A DNA stretch of 64,000 nucleotides, taken from assembly GCA_030706405.1 (NCBI GenBank), contig JAUZOO010000013.1:1-64000 (forward strand), written 5' to 3'. The notes beneath the pieces are model-generated. The model searched no databases and was not told the DNA's origin. It saw nothing but the letters and a program-made list of their open reading frames with translations. The position numbers were made by a program, and so were the translations under genes. The stretch comes from Bacteroidota bacterium (GTDB lineage Bacteria > Bacteroidota > Bacteroidia > Bacteroidales > JAAUTT01). Numbering within the stretch: the first letter of the stretch is position 1; every line of letters begins with the position of its first letter. Positions 27,070-34,859 of this stretch are shown here, in pieces.

Positions 27070-28347
27070 TTAATTCTCAAAAGCTTGTTTCAGGTCGGCA
27101 ATCAAATCATTAACATCTTCTAGACCGATGGACAGACGAACTGTTTCGGGTTTGATACCGGCCTTGCTTTGTTCTTCTTCGGTAAGTTCGTGGTGGGTGG
27201 TTTGTGCCGAATTGATGACCAAGGAACGGGCATCACCAACATTGGCGTGATAAGCGAAAAGTTCCAGTTTTTCAATAAACTGATTTACCTCTTCTTCCGT
27301 ACCTTTAAATCCAAACGAGAAAGTACCGCCAGCACCTTTGGTTAAATATTTTTTAGCCAAGGCATTGTATTTACTTCCCGGCAAGGTTGGCAAACTAACC
27401 CATGATACTTTGGGATGCGTTGTCAGAAATTCGGCAATCTTCTGGGCCGATTCGGTTTGTTTTTTAACACGTTCGCTCAAAGTTTCAATTCCCTGTAAAA
27501 CGAGGTAAGCATCAAACGGACTGAGGGTTGCACCAAGCAATCCAAGGAGGTTGGTACGAATACGACCCACAAATGGAAAATCGGGCAAAGCCTCAATAAT
27601 ACTCCGGTCGCCAAGGGTATAATGCTTTTCGGTAAATTGAGGGTGACGACCGCCAGCCCAGTTAAATTTACCCGATTCCAATACCAAACCGGCAATAACC
27701 GAACCATGCCCGCTAAGAGCTTTGGTGGCAGAATAAACCACCACGTCGGCCCCGTGTTTTATAGGATTAAGCAAATAAGGGGTTGCAAAGGTATTATCAA
27801 CGATTAACGGCAATCCGTTTTTGTGGGCAAGGTTGGCAATCGCTTCGATATCGGCCACAACATTAATAGGATTACTAATCGACTCGATAAAAATAGCGCG
27901 GGTGTCGTCCTTGATTAAAGCTTTAATTGCCTCCAGGTCATTCACATCTTCCAAAATATCAACCTGAACGCCAAGACGGGGATAAATCTTCTTGTAAGCA
28001 TCGTACGTACCACCATAAATCTGGGCAGCAACAATAACACGACCACCTTCGCCAACATTAAGCAAGGCATAGGAAATAGCGGCCATACCCGAAGCGACCG
28101 ACACTGCTCCGGAAGCACCATCCAAAGCAGCTACACGGGCTTCGAGGGCAGCATTCGTAGGGTTTCCAACACGGGTATATACATAAGCCAGTTCCTCCAT
28201 CCGCAGTATCCGATGGGCACGTTCGGTTGATATTAAATCAAACGCAGCGGTTTGATAAATAGGAACCTGAATTGAATTACCATGTTCGGCGGGATTGTAC
28301 CCGGCACGAATCTTCAAGGTGTCAAATTGATAATCAGCAGTACTCAT
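27070..28347 (-). CDS. metY: O-acetylhomoserine sulfhydrylase (MetY type) beside the nitrogenase-like operon
   Basis: A 425-residue PLP enzyme of the Cys/Met-metabolism family. MetY-type features are YTRVGNPTNAALEARVAALDGASGAV, the PLP lysine in VVYSATKALSGHGSVIAG and the length (about 425, longer than gamma-lyases). It joins sulfide or methanethiol to O-acetylhomoserine, giving homocysteine or methionine. It is the first gene after the nitrogenase-like nifDK pair on the same strand, with 421 bp of repeat-rich DNA between them. In known methylthio-alkane reductase systems, methanethiol released from volatile organosulfur compounds is captured by this kind of enzyme, so a functional link is plausible. 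A second family member is encoded at 58895-60136. Confidence 0.88.
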   Translation of the reverse strand: MSTADYQFDTLKIRAGYNPAEHGNSIQVPIYQTAAFDLISTERAHRILRMEELAYVYTRVGNPTNAALEARVAALDGASGAVSVASGMAAISYALLNVGEGGRVIVAAQIYGGTYDAYKKIYPRLGVQVDILEDVNDLEAIKALIKDDTRAIFIESISNPINVVADIEAIANLAHKNGLPLIVDNTFATPYLLNPIKHGADVVVYSATKALSGHGSVIAGLVLESGKFNWAGGRHPQFTEKHYTLGDRSIIEALPDFPFVGRIRTNLLGLLGATLSPFDAYLVLQGIETLSERVKKQTESAQKIAEFLTTHPKVSWVSLPTLPGSKYNALAKKYLTKGAGGTFSFGFKGTEEEVNQFIEKLELFAYHANVGDARSLVINSAQTTHHELTEEEQSKAGIKPETVRLSIGLEDVNDLIADLKQAFEN

Positions 28348-28498
28348 TGTTAAATCGTTTAATTTGTTGGTATTCTTTTCTTAATCAACAACCAGTTGAT
28401 GCCGGTTGGAGGTAAAATTTCATTATCAGGAGAATCCCCTCCATTTCAAGGTATAGCCGTCAGGTAAAGAAGTAACAGTGAACCATAAAAGAGGTACA

Positions 28499-28562
28499 GA
28501 CAGGATTAACAGGATTGACATGTTATTCGTAAAGCCTATCCTGTTAATCCTGTAATCCTGTC
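28499..28562. repeat. Intergenic CAGGATT-type inverted repeat, copy 2
   Basis: GACAGGATTAACAGGATTGA faces TCCTGTTAATCCTGTAATCC, with CCTGTC at the outer end. It shares the core and orientation with the copy at 5333-5409. Such elements are dispersed intergenic repeats in many genomes. Confidence 0.65.
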
Positions 28563-28675
28563 CACATCCCTTATTCCTGACATCCATATTTATAAAGACT
28601 AAGGATTCGACTTCTGTCAAACTTATCATAGGAAGCAGAGCCTTAGTTAAACAAAGGGGAAAATAACCCTCTGTG

Positions 28676-28754
28676 TATCCCCTTGAAAAGGGGAGAATCC
28701 TCAGCTCAGCGGTGGGAATCCCCTCCTTTCCAAGGAAGGGTCAGGGGAGGTTTT
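28676..28754. repeat. GGAGGGG palindromic intergenic repeats, copy 2
   Basis: CCCCTTGAAAAGGGG and CCCCTCCTTTCCAAGGAAGGG, two hairpin units in tandem, related to 5835-5870 and 38431-38460. Confidence 0.5.
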
Positions 28755-28768
28755 AGGCTAAATATTAA

Positions 28769-30085
28769 CTAATTAAAACTCTGATAAACACTGGAGTAAA
28801 TATCTTCTAACAGTTTTAAGCCTCCGTGGTAACCTACATAGGAACTGTGCAGGATCACTTTTTCTTTAATGGGAACACTGATACACACAAAGTTACCATC
28901 AAGCTTACGCGCCAGTTTCTTCTCGAAAATGCTCCCAATGATTAACGGTGCACCGGCAAAGTCTTCCTGTTCAATCTGTTCGTGTACTTTGTAGCCGTCG
29001 GTCGAAAAAACAACATCGGCTTTAATGCCATAACTAAACCCGTTGAAATATTCGGCCACCCGTTGCTGATGTTCTTCCGGCACCCCTTCGGTAATAAACT
29101 GGGTATTTGGCATCAATCCCAAATCATTAACCAGGAACTTGGAAACAGCAAGTGCATTGGCTGCGGTTGTAACCGTTGAGAACTTTTTGGATGCTGTACG
29201 GTTTTCGAAAAAAATATCCACCGAGCGTTCCAGATAGAAGTAATATTCGGTTTCGTGTTTTTGAATAATCGCTTCAACATGCTTAGGGTCAATGCCGGCG
29301 AAATCGCCTACCGCATGCAGGAAAGCCGAAGTTTCGTGAGCCCCGATCGGCAGTGTCGGGTAGTGCAGATAAGGGGTACCGAACTTCTTTTCGAGCAGTT
29401 TTACGTTATCCAGTCCTACCCACGGCGATACCAGAAGGTTAAACTCAGCTTGCGGTACTTTATCCACATTTTCGATTCCCCGAAATTCGCCGAAAATAGA
29501 GTTTGGCGTTAACCCAAGTTTGCGTATCAGGTTTTCGAGCTCGCGGATATTGCCCAGCCAATACGGGTCGTACGATGGCACCGGCCCCCAGATATTCACC
29601 AGCCCCTTAATCACGTCCTTTTTAGGTTGACGTGCAAGATACTGATTGATAATACCGTTCACCACCCATTCGTGACCTTCGAGGTTAGTTCCTTTAAACC
29701 CTGCAGTAGCCACCGATATAACCGGTTTTTCGGCATCCCGGAACTCACTCACCACCTGGTCAATGTCGTCGCCAACAATTTCGACCGTGCAACCGGACAG
29801 CACCACAAACAGGTCGCCATCCATCACTTTCAATGAATTTTCGATGATGGTGCGCAGTTTTTCCTCTCCGCCAAAAACTACTTCAGTTTCGCCAATATTG
29901 GTACAGGGATAGGTTTGAGGGTTCAGGTAACCTGAATCTCCGGTGGTTCCGGCAATACATCCGGCAAGTTTGGATGCACAACCCGGCCCTGCATGGATGA
30001 TGGGAATTGCCCGGCTAATCGCCTGAACGGTTTGCATAGCGCCTAATGCACATACGTATCTTGGTTCGTCTAAAATCTTTGCCAT
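28769..30085 (-). CDS. NifK-like subunit of a nitrogenase-like reductase
   Basis: A 438-residue protein of the nitrogenase component-1 family, beta-type. All three P-cluster-type cysteines are present: C12, C36 in HAGPGCASKL and C99 in SGCTVEIVGDDID. It is shorter than NifK (about 520), lacking the NifK N-terminal extension. It would pair with the NifD-like protein encoded 33 bp upstream and carry the bridging Fe-S cluster that feeds electrons to the active-site cofactor. Absence of NifE/NifN and of NifV argues against a molybdenum nitrogenase. A methylthio-alkane reductase MarK-like role is the best guess. Confidence 0.82.
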   Translation of the reverse strand: MAKILDEPRYVCALGAMQTVQAISRAIPIIHAGPGCASKLAGCIAGTTGDSGYLNPQTYPCTNIGETEVVFGGEEKLRTIIENSLKVMDGDLFVVLSGCTVEIVGDDIDQVVSEFRDAEKPVISVATAGFKGTNLEGHEWVVNGIINQYLARQPKKDVIKGLVNIWGPVPSYDPYWLGNIRELENLIRKLGLTPNSIFGEFRGIENVDKVPQAEFNLLVSPWVGLDNVKLLEKKFGTPYLHYPTLPIGAHETSAFLHAVGDFAGIDPKHVEAIIQKHETEYYFYLERSVDIFFENRTASKKFSTVTTAANALAVSKFLVNDLGLMPNTQFITEGVPEEHQQRVAEYFNGFSYGIKADVVFSTDGYKVHEQIEQEDFAGAPLIIGSIFEKKLARKLDGNFVCISVPIKEKVILHSSYVGYHGGLKLLEDIYSSVYQSFN

Positions 30086-30118
30086 TATTTTGTTCGTATT
30101 CTTTTAGTAATTAACACT

Positions 30119-31627
30119 TTATTTAACATCCACCAATTCTTTCACTTCAGAACCTTCGTATAACGCGTCGTATTTTTGCTCCATCCACCACTTGGAATAA
30201 GGTAAGCGTACATGTTTGGAAAGATTTTCGGCAAAACTCCGATTGGTGATAATATCCAGCAGTGTTTGTGCAAACCGCAGCGTACCCCGGTAACCGAATG
30301 AATTATACTCGTCGTAAACGCAATAAGCCGGGACACCGATTTTCATCGCCCAAACGGTTGAGCCCGGATGCCGCGATACAAATACATCGGGTTTAACATT
30401 GTTCAGGATATTCATAAACTCATAATTCTGAAGGTCGTTTACCGAATAATTGAAATTGTTCGGCGAATTCTCGGTCAGATATTTTAAAGCGGTAGGCTGT
30501 TTTCCGTCATCGTATTGTTTGTCGAGGTGCCATGCCAATAAATGTTCTATTTTGATACCAAATTCCTGCAAAATACGGGTATAATTGGCGCCAAAGCCGG
30601 GTCCCATAGCGATTACGGCACGTTTACCGCGAAGTTTTTCCTTCACCTTTTCCAGTTTGGGAAGATAGAAATCCCGCTCCTTCTGAAGGTAAGCTTCCAT
30701 TTCGGCTTCTTTGCCCACGATTTTAGCCAGCTGACGGGCATAATCTTCAAACCCAACAATGCCGTGAGGTGGTAACGACCGAACAAACGGTACTCCATAA
30801 GCTTTCTCTAACCCGATACCAAGATAAGAACCTAGTGTGCTGCATGTTGTTACCGTTGCAACAGCCTCTGAGAGATGTTCCAGTTCTTCCACCGAGGCCG
30901 ATGCCGGGAGATAAGTTGCCTCAAGACCAATGGCACCAAGCATTTGCTTAATGTCGCTGCGGGTATTCCACGACAAGCCCTGGGTAAAACCATAAATATT
31001 GACCTTATTACTTTTCTTCTGAGGTGGTTTTACAATGTATTTAAGAATAGCATGTTGAGCCAAATCAAATCCTGTTGCCCAAATTTGCGATTTAAATCCT
31101 TCGCAATGTACCGGAGCAATCGGGATGTCGATTTCTCCTTTAAAATCATCGAGAAGTCCTTCCAAATCCTCGCCAATCACGCCGCTTACGCACGATGCCC
31201 CGATAAAAATTACCTTGGGATGATACCGGTGGTACGTTTCAAGGATTACTTCTTTGAGGGTTTCGATGGAACCAAAAACCGTGTCGGCTTCCTTCATGTC
31301 GGTGCAGGTATAAGCAAAATGAGAACGGTCGCGGCCCAAGGCACCTGCCAGCAAATCGTAATTACTCGAAATTCCGATTGCCGTAGCCGCACATCCCGAC
31401 GGGCCATGATGCACAATAGCCGCATCGTTAATGCCCGACAGCTGTCCTAACGCGCAGTTTGAGGGACAGGAAGAAGCCTGGCTGAAACAACGGCCTTTGT
31501 TTTCGACACATCCGCCGCCACAAGACAAATCCTGTTTAAGGTCATTCAACGACCCCGAAAAACCGGTTATCGAACCCAGTCGGGATTCGCGGGAGTCGCA
31601 TAGTTTACTGTTTATGTTAATTGCCAT
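30119..31627 (-). CDS. NifD-like catalytic subunit of a nitrogenase-like reductase
   Basis: A 502-residue component-1 alpha-type protein. P-cluster ligands are predicted at C54, C79 (HHGPSGCA) and C146 (GASCVSGVIGEDLEG). C262 in TTCSTLGSYLG aligns with the NifD Cys275 that anchors the active-site cofactor, so a complex cofactor is expected rather than the simpler clusters of chlorophyll or F430 reductases. At the position of NifD His442, my eye alignment of KIGVPAYCVYDEY with the NifD region gives Tyr438. An extra Cys-rich N-terminus (SCGGGCVENKGRC) is present. With nifH-, nifB- and nifK-like genes plus adjacent metY this fits MarD of methylthio-alkane reductase. Another group-IV nitrogenase-like activity remains possible. 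Confidence 0.82.
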   Translation of the reverse strand: MAININSKLCDSRESRLGSITGFSGSLNDLKQDLSCGGGCVENKGRCFSQASSCPSNCALGQLSGINDAAIVHHGPSGCAATAIGISSNYDLLAGALGRDRSHFAYTCTDMKEADTVFGSIETLKEVILETYHRYHPKVIFIGASCVSGVIGEDLEGLLDDFKGEIDIPIAPVHCEGFKSQIWATGFDLAQHAILKYIVKPPQKKSNKVNIYGFTQGLSWNTRSDIKQMLGAIGLEATYLPASASVEELEHLSEAVATVTTCSTLGSYLGIGLEKAYGVPFVRSLPPHGIVGFEDYARQLAKIVGKEAEMEAYLQKERDFYLPKLEKVKEKLRGKRAVIAMGPGFGANYTRILQEFGIKIEHLLAWHLDKQYDDGKQPTALKYLTENSPNNFNYSVNDLQNYEFMNILNNVKPDVFVSRHPGSTVWAMKIGVPAYCVYDEYNSFGYRGTLRFAQTLLDIITNRSFAENLSKHVRLPYSKWWMEQKYDALYEGSEVKELVDVK

Positions 31628-31698
31628 AATGATATTATATATAATTATAAATTAGTTACATGCACCGATTTGGCATCCGGCTCACCGGAAAGGCTTTT

Positions 31699-32046
31699 TC
31701 AGAATAATTTAACCCGTCCGTTTTGTCTTTTCAGAAGGGTGGTAAGGATATGGTTCACAGAGAAATCGACGGCAAAGCTTTTTATACCGTTCAAAAGGAG
31801 GTGCCTTTCAGCACGTTTGCCAATCCGTTGAACAAAAACAACTTTACAATCGCTTAACAGGTTGGCAATCCGTTCGAGGTTGGCTTCCGAATGGCCTATT
31901 TCATCTTCAAAATGAGGAACTTCACGGTCTTCAACAAATTCGGCATTACCGTCCGACACCTCATAAACCAGAAAATTTTCAGCTTGACCAAAATGTTGAT
32001 CTACAAGCACACCATCGTTGCTTGCTATGGCTATTCTGTACGACAT
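31699..32046 (-). CDS. NifX/NifB-C-terminal-type cofactor-binding protein
   Basis: A 115-residue single-domain protein of the dinitrogenase iron-molybdenum-cofactor-binding family. The fold is shown by RIAIASNDGVLVDQHFGQAENFLVYEV, and KVVFVQRIGKRAERHLLLNGI lies near the middle. The same domain is fused to the C-terminus of the NifB-like protein encoded 3 bp upstream. Such proteins carry cofactor precursors between NifB and the acceptor, so it probably passes a NifB-derived Fe-S-C cluster to the NifDK-like pair. It replaces the missing scaffold NifEN only in part, and this role is inferred. Confidence 0.8.
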   Translation of the reverse strand: MSYRIAIASNDGVLVDQHFGQAENFLVYEVSDGNAEFVEDREVPHFEDEIGHSEANLERIANLLSDCKVVFVQRIGKRAERHLLLNGIKSFAVDFSVNHILTTLLKRQNGRVKLF

Positions 32047-32049
32047 AGG

Positions 32050-33312
32050 CTAACTATTGCATCCACCGCCAGAGCCGGAACACCCTCCTCCTACCCCACA
32101 ATTCCCGGCTAACCGCAACGATTTTTTGGGGATAGGGTGACCGGAAAACAACGCTTCGGTGCTTTCCTTTACCGACCCACTGACGGCTTCCACAAAAATC
32201 CCTTTGTTTTTGAGTATTTCCAGAGGAACAGGCCCGATACCGCTAACCAATAAGGACGCGCAATCGGACAACGAACCGGCAATGTCTTCCCAACGGGTTT
32301 GACTGGTGCGGGAAGCATGTACAGATCGTTTTTCAATTAATTCGACGCTTCCGTTTACAAAACCATAAATCAGTAAATCAGAAGCTTCGCCTAAGTGTTG
32401 ATTAACAGAAAATCCATCCGAAGAACCCACTGCGATATAAGGCTTTGTGGTAAACGACAGTTGCAATTTCGACTGGCTTAACAGCTGTTCCGATTCTGCG
32501 CTGTTGTCCTGTCCCAACAATCCCACGGCATCGGCACGGCAACGCGCACAGTGAGCCATCTGATTGATATGTAACGATGTTTGTGCACGGACAGCTCGCA
32601 TACTGGCAGGAGAAGGCTCGTACAAATTACCAAACGGAGTACCTTCAACCGGGATAAGCGGGATACAATTCTGGACATCAGCCCCAAGCTCAGCAACATA
32701 CCGGGCAATTTCAGGTACATGATGTTCGTTAACCCGTGGAACCACCACGGTATTTATTTTAACGGTAATTCCATGTTTTTTCAACGCTTTGATGGCTTCC
32801 GTTTGCCTGTCCAACAATATCTTAGCACCTTCTACACCGTGATAGGTTTTCTTATTATAGTAAACCCATTCATAAATTTGCGCCCCAACTAACGGATCAA
32901 CGGCATTTACAGTAATGGTTACATGCGAAACATTAAGCATTGCCAGGTACGGAATATGCTCCAGTAACGAAAGTCCGTTGGTGGATATGCACAACAATTT
33001 ATCGGGATATTGTTCGCGGACTAATTCGAGCGTTCCAATGGTTTTATCAGCATTGGCAAAAGGGTCTCCGGGTCCGGCAATACCTACAACTGCAAGATTA
33101 GAAATCTTTTGCTCCACCTCGTTCAGATAATTGAGAGCCTGCAACGGACTTAATATTGCGGTGGAGACACCCGGACGGCTTTCGTTGGCACAATCGAATT
33201 TCCGGTTACAGAAATTACATTGCACATTGCATTTAGGGGCAACAGGTAAATGAATTCGTCCCGTCCGGTGTCTGGCTTCGGCATTAAAACAAGGGTGATT
33301 GCTTATCTCCAT
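32050..33312 (-). CDS. NifB-like radical SAM cofactor-core synthase
   Basis: A 420-residue protein with NifB architecture. HPCF (6-9) is followed by the radical SAM cluster motif C28-x3-C32-x2-C35 (PKCNVQCNFC) and GPGDPFAN, then HCARCRADAVGLLGQD (about 255-275), and a C-terminal NifX-like domain from about 290. It ends with a Gly/Cys-rich tail (CGVGGGCSGSGGGC), an unusual addition that could hold or accept an Fe-S cluster. NifB fuses two 4Fe-4S units around a SAM-derived carbide. Its presence next to DK-like genes that retain the cofactor cysteine strongly suggests that the reductase uses a NifB-co-type cluster. Confidence 0.88.
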   Translation of the reverse strand: MEISNHPCFNAEARHRTGRIHLPVAPKCNVQCNFCNRKFDCANESRPGVSTAILSPLQALNYLNEVEQKISNLAVVGIAGPGDPFANADKTIGTLELVREQYPDKLLCISTNGLSLLEHIPYLAMLNVSHVTITVNAVDPLVGAQIYEWVYYNKKTYHGVEGAKILLDRQTEAIKALKKHGITVKINTVVVPRVNEHHVPEIARYVAELGADVQNCIPLIPVEGTPFGNLYEPSPASMRAVRAQTSLHINQMAHCARCRADAVGLLGQDNSAESEQLLSQSKLQLSFTTKPYIAVGSSDGFSVNQHLGEASDLLIYGFVNGSVELIEKRSVHASRTSQTRWEDIAGSLSDCASLLVSGIGPVPLEILKNKGIFVEAVSGSVKESTEALFSGHPIPKKSLRLAGNCGVGGGCSGSGGGCNS

Positions 33313-33365
33313 ATTTTCTTTTTTAACCTCTATTACATCACAAAAACATTTCCCAATAGGTTTTC

Positions 33366-34241
33366 TTAAACACCAGCCTTCTCGCCTTTGACTTCGCCCG
33401 ATTCAATGGCTAATAATTGATCCGCCCAATCGGCCGACCATTGGCGTAACTCATCAATATCAAGAGGAGAAGGCACGCGAGACTGCGTATGTTCATGAAT
33501 TTTACGCGCCAAACGGCGGTAAACATTGGCCTGAACGGAGTTTGGGGCTGCCTCAATAGTAGTACGGCCCGACAATTCGGCCTGGGTAACGGTTATGGAA
33601 CGAGGTACAGATTCTACCACTTCCGTTCCGGTACGTTTAGCAAAATCTTCAATAATAGACTGTTGATAAGGGCTGTTGATGGAGTTGGCAATAATACCTC
33701 CAAATAATGCCCCTCCGGTATTCGAATACTTCTTAATACCTTTCATCAGGTTATTGGCTGCATAAACCGCCATAAAATCGGACGAAGAAACGGTAAACAC
33801 ATGCTCGGCAATACCTTCGCGGATGGGCACGGCAAACCCGCCACAAACCACATCTCCTAACACGTCAAATATCACGTAATCAAGATCTAATTCTTCAAAA
33901 ATATTTTGATTTTTTAATAATTCAACGGCTGTAATAATACCGCGTCCGGCGCAACCAACTCCCGGAGCCGGACCACCAGCCTCTACGCAATACACCCCCT
34001 GAAATCCCTGAAAAATAGCATCGTGAGCATCTACCTTTGGGTTTTTGCGTAACAAATCCAAAACTGTAGGGATATACTTTCCATCCCGTAACGTATTGGT
34101 CGAATCACTTTTGGGGTCGCATCCAAATTGAAGTACCTTATACCCGGCTTCAACAAGGGCTGCACTGATGTTAGAGGTTGTTGTAGATTTTCCGATACCA
34201 CCTTTTCCATAGATTGCAATTTGTTTAATCTTTTTTGCCAT
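33366..34241 (-). CDS. NifH-like iron protein (ATP-dependent reductase)
   Basis: A 291-residue protein of the NifH/BchL family with Walker A GKGGIGKST (12-20), CDPKSDST, and the two bridging cluster ligands C97 in GVGCAGRG and C133 in DVLGDVVCGGFA. It would be the ATP-driven electron donor to the DK-like complex. It is the first gene of the operon (H-B-X-D-K order), about 120 bp after the shared operator-promoter. A GEKAGV tail extends the usual C-terminus. By itself NifH cannot tell nitrogenase from nitrogenase-like systems; the operon content argues for the latter. Confidence 0.88.
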   Translation of the reverse strand: MAKKIKQIAIYGKGGIGKSTTTSNISAALVEAGYKVLQFGCDPKSDSTNTLRDGKYIPTVLDLLRKNPKVDAHDAIFQGFQGVYCVEAGGPAPGVGCAGRGIITAVELLKNQNIFEELDLDYVIFDVLGDVVCGGFAVPIREGIAEHVFTVSSSDFMAVYAANNLMKGIKKYSNTGGALFGGIIANSINSPYQQSIIEDFAKRTGTEVVESVPRSITVTQAELSGRTTIEAAPNSVQANVYRRLARKIHEHTQSRVPSPLDIDELRQWSADWADQLLAIESGEVKGEKAGV

Positions 34242-34364
34242 TTCAAAAATTGTTTAATATAAATTTATTTATTAAAAACAAAAACTCATTCCAGAAGTAA
34301 ACTTTATAAAAAAGCCTTTGTTATTAGGACATTGGTGCTTATTCTTTACTTCATTGGAGTATTA

Positions 34365-34456
34365 CAAAAATGACAAAAGGGATATTTTTTTAATATAACT
34401 CATATATGGTATTTTAAAATACCGTGTTTAAGGGAGCGGAAAGTGGTATTTTTACG
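34365..34456 (-). promoter_or_regulatory. Operator-promoter 3 (nitrogenase-like operon)
   Basis: ATAAC-N8-GGTAT (34395-34412), 6 bp, ATACC-N8-GGGAG (34419-34436); the inner pair forms the perfect palindrome GGTATTTTAAAATACC. GGTATTTTTACG lies distal (34445-34456). CAAA (minus-strand TTTG) at 34365-34368 is 26 bp from the nearest half-site. Confidence 0.82.
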
Positions 34457-34794
34457 TATTTGCAGACCAACAACAACTAGAACTTAACTTATTATTTATA
34501 AATAACTTACACTATTATACTTAGTTAAAAATGTGCTACAATTTCTAACTAAAGTTTATTATCTTATTCCATGTTCCAACCTCTCGAAAACACAATATTG
34601 GGACATGATTAAAACAATTTTTATCAATGCTAAATTTATTATGACACGAACCTGAACATAAATTTTCAAAGCATATTTTCCTCGGAAAGGGAAATGTCTA
34701 TCTTGATTGATAAGTTTAATTATCAACATTTTACAAATAACACTAACTCTTGTATTCTTTTTTAAATAATTTTTCGAAATTCCGATAAATTGTA
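34457..34794. other. AT-rich gap, nothing recognised
   Basis: Between the nif-like promoter and the terminator of the encapsulin operon. No gene, RNA or repeat was recognised. A 92-codon minus frame spanning the terminator has no domain and is rejected. Confidence 0.5.
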
Positions 34795-34833
34795 AAACAA
34801 AAAAGAGGATACCCGGTAACCAGGCATCCTCCA
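34795..34833 (-). terminator. Rho-independent terminator of the cysK-encapsulin-desulfurase operon
   Basis: On the minus strand GAGGATGCCTGG-TTA-CCGGGTATCCTC followed by TTTTTTG, starting about 25 bp after the desulfurase stop codon. It separates this operon from the nitrogenase-like operon. Confidence 0.85.
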
Positions 34834-34859
34834 CCAAAAATCAAACAACACAAACAATA

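Larger units (their letters stand above)
28348..28768. other. Repeat-rich gap between nifK-like gene and metY
   Basis: No gene is seen. It carries a CAGGATT inverted repeat (28499-28562) and GGAGGGG-type palindromes (28676-28754). Neither the shared operator nor a clear promoter was found, so whether metY is read through from the nif-like operon is undecided. Confidence 0.5.

Noticed and set aside
28769-34241. A conventional N2-fixing nitrogenase operon
   Set aside because: nifE, nifN and nifV are absent, the K-like subunit is about 80 residues too short, the His442 position reads Tyr, and the neighbours and promoter are sulfur-related.
34559-34837. A 92-codon minus-strand ORF
   Set aside because: It spans a strong terminator, has no domain, and its composition looks like AT-rich intergenic DNA.
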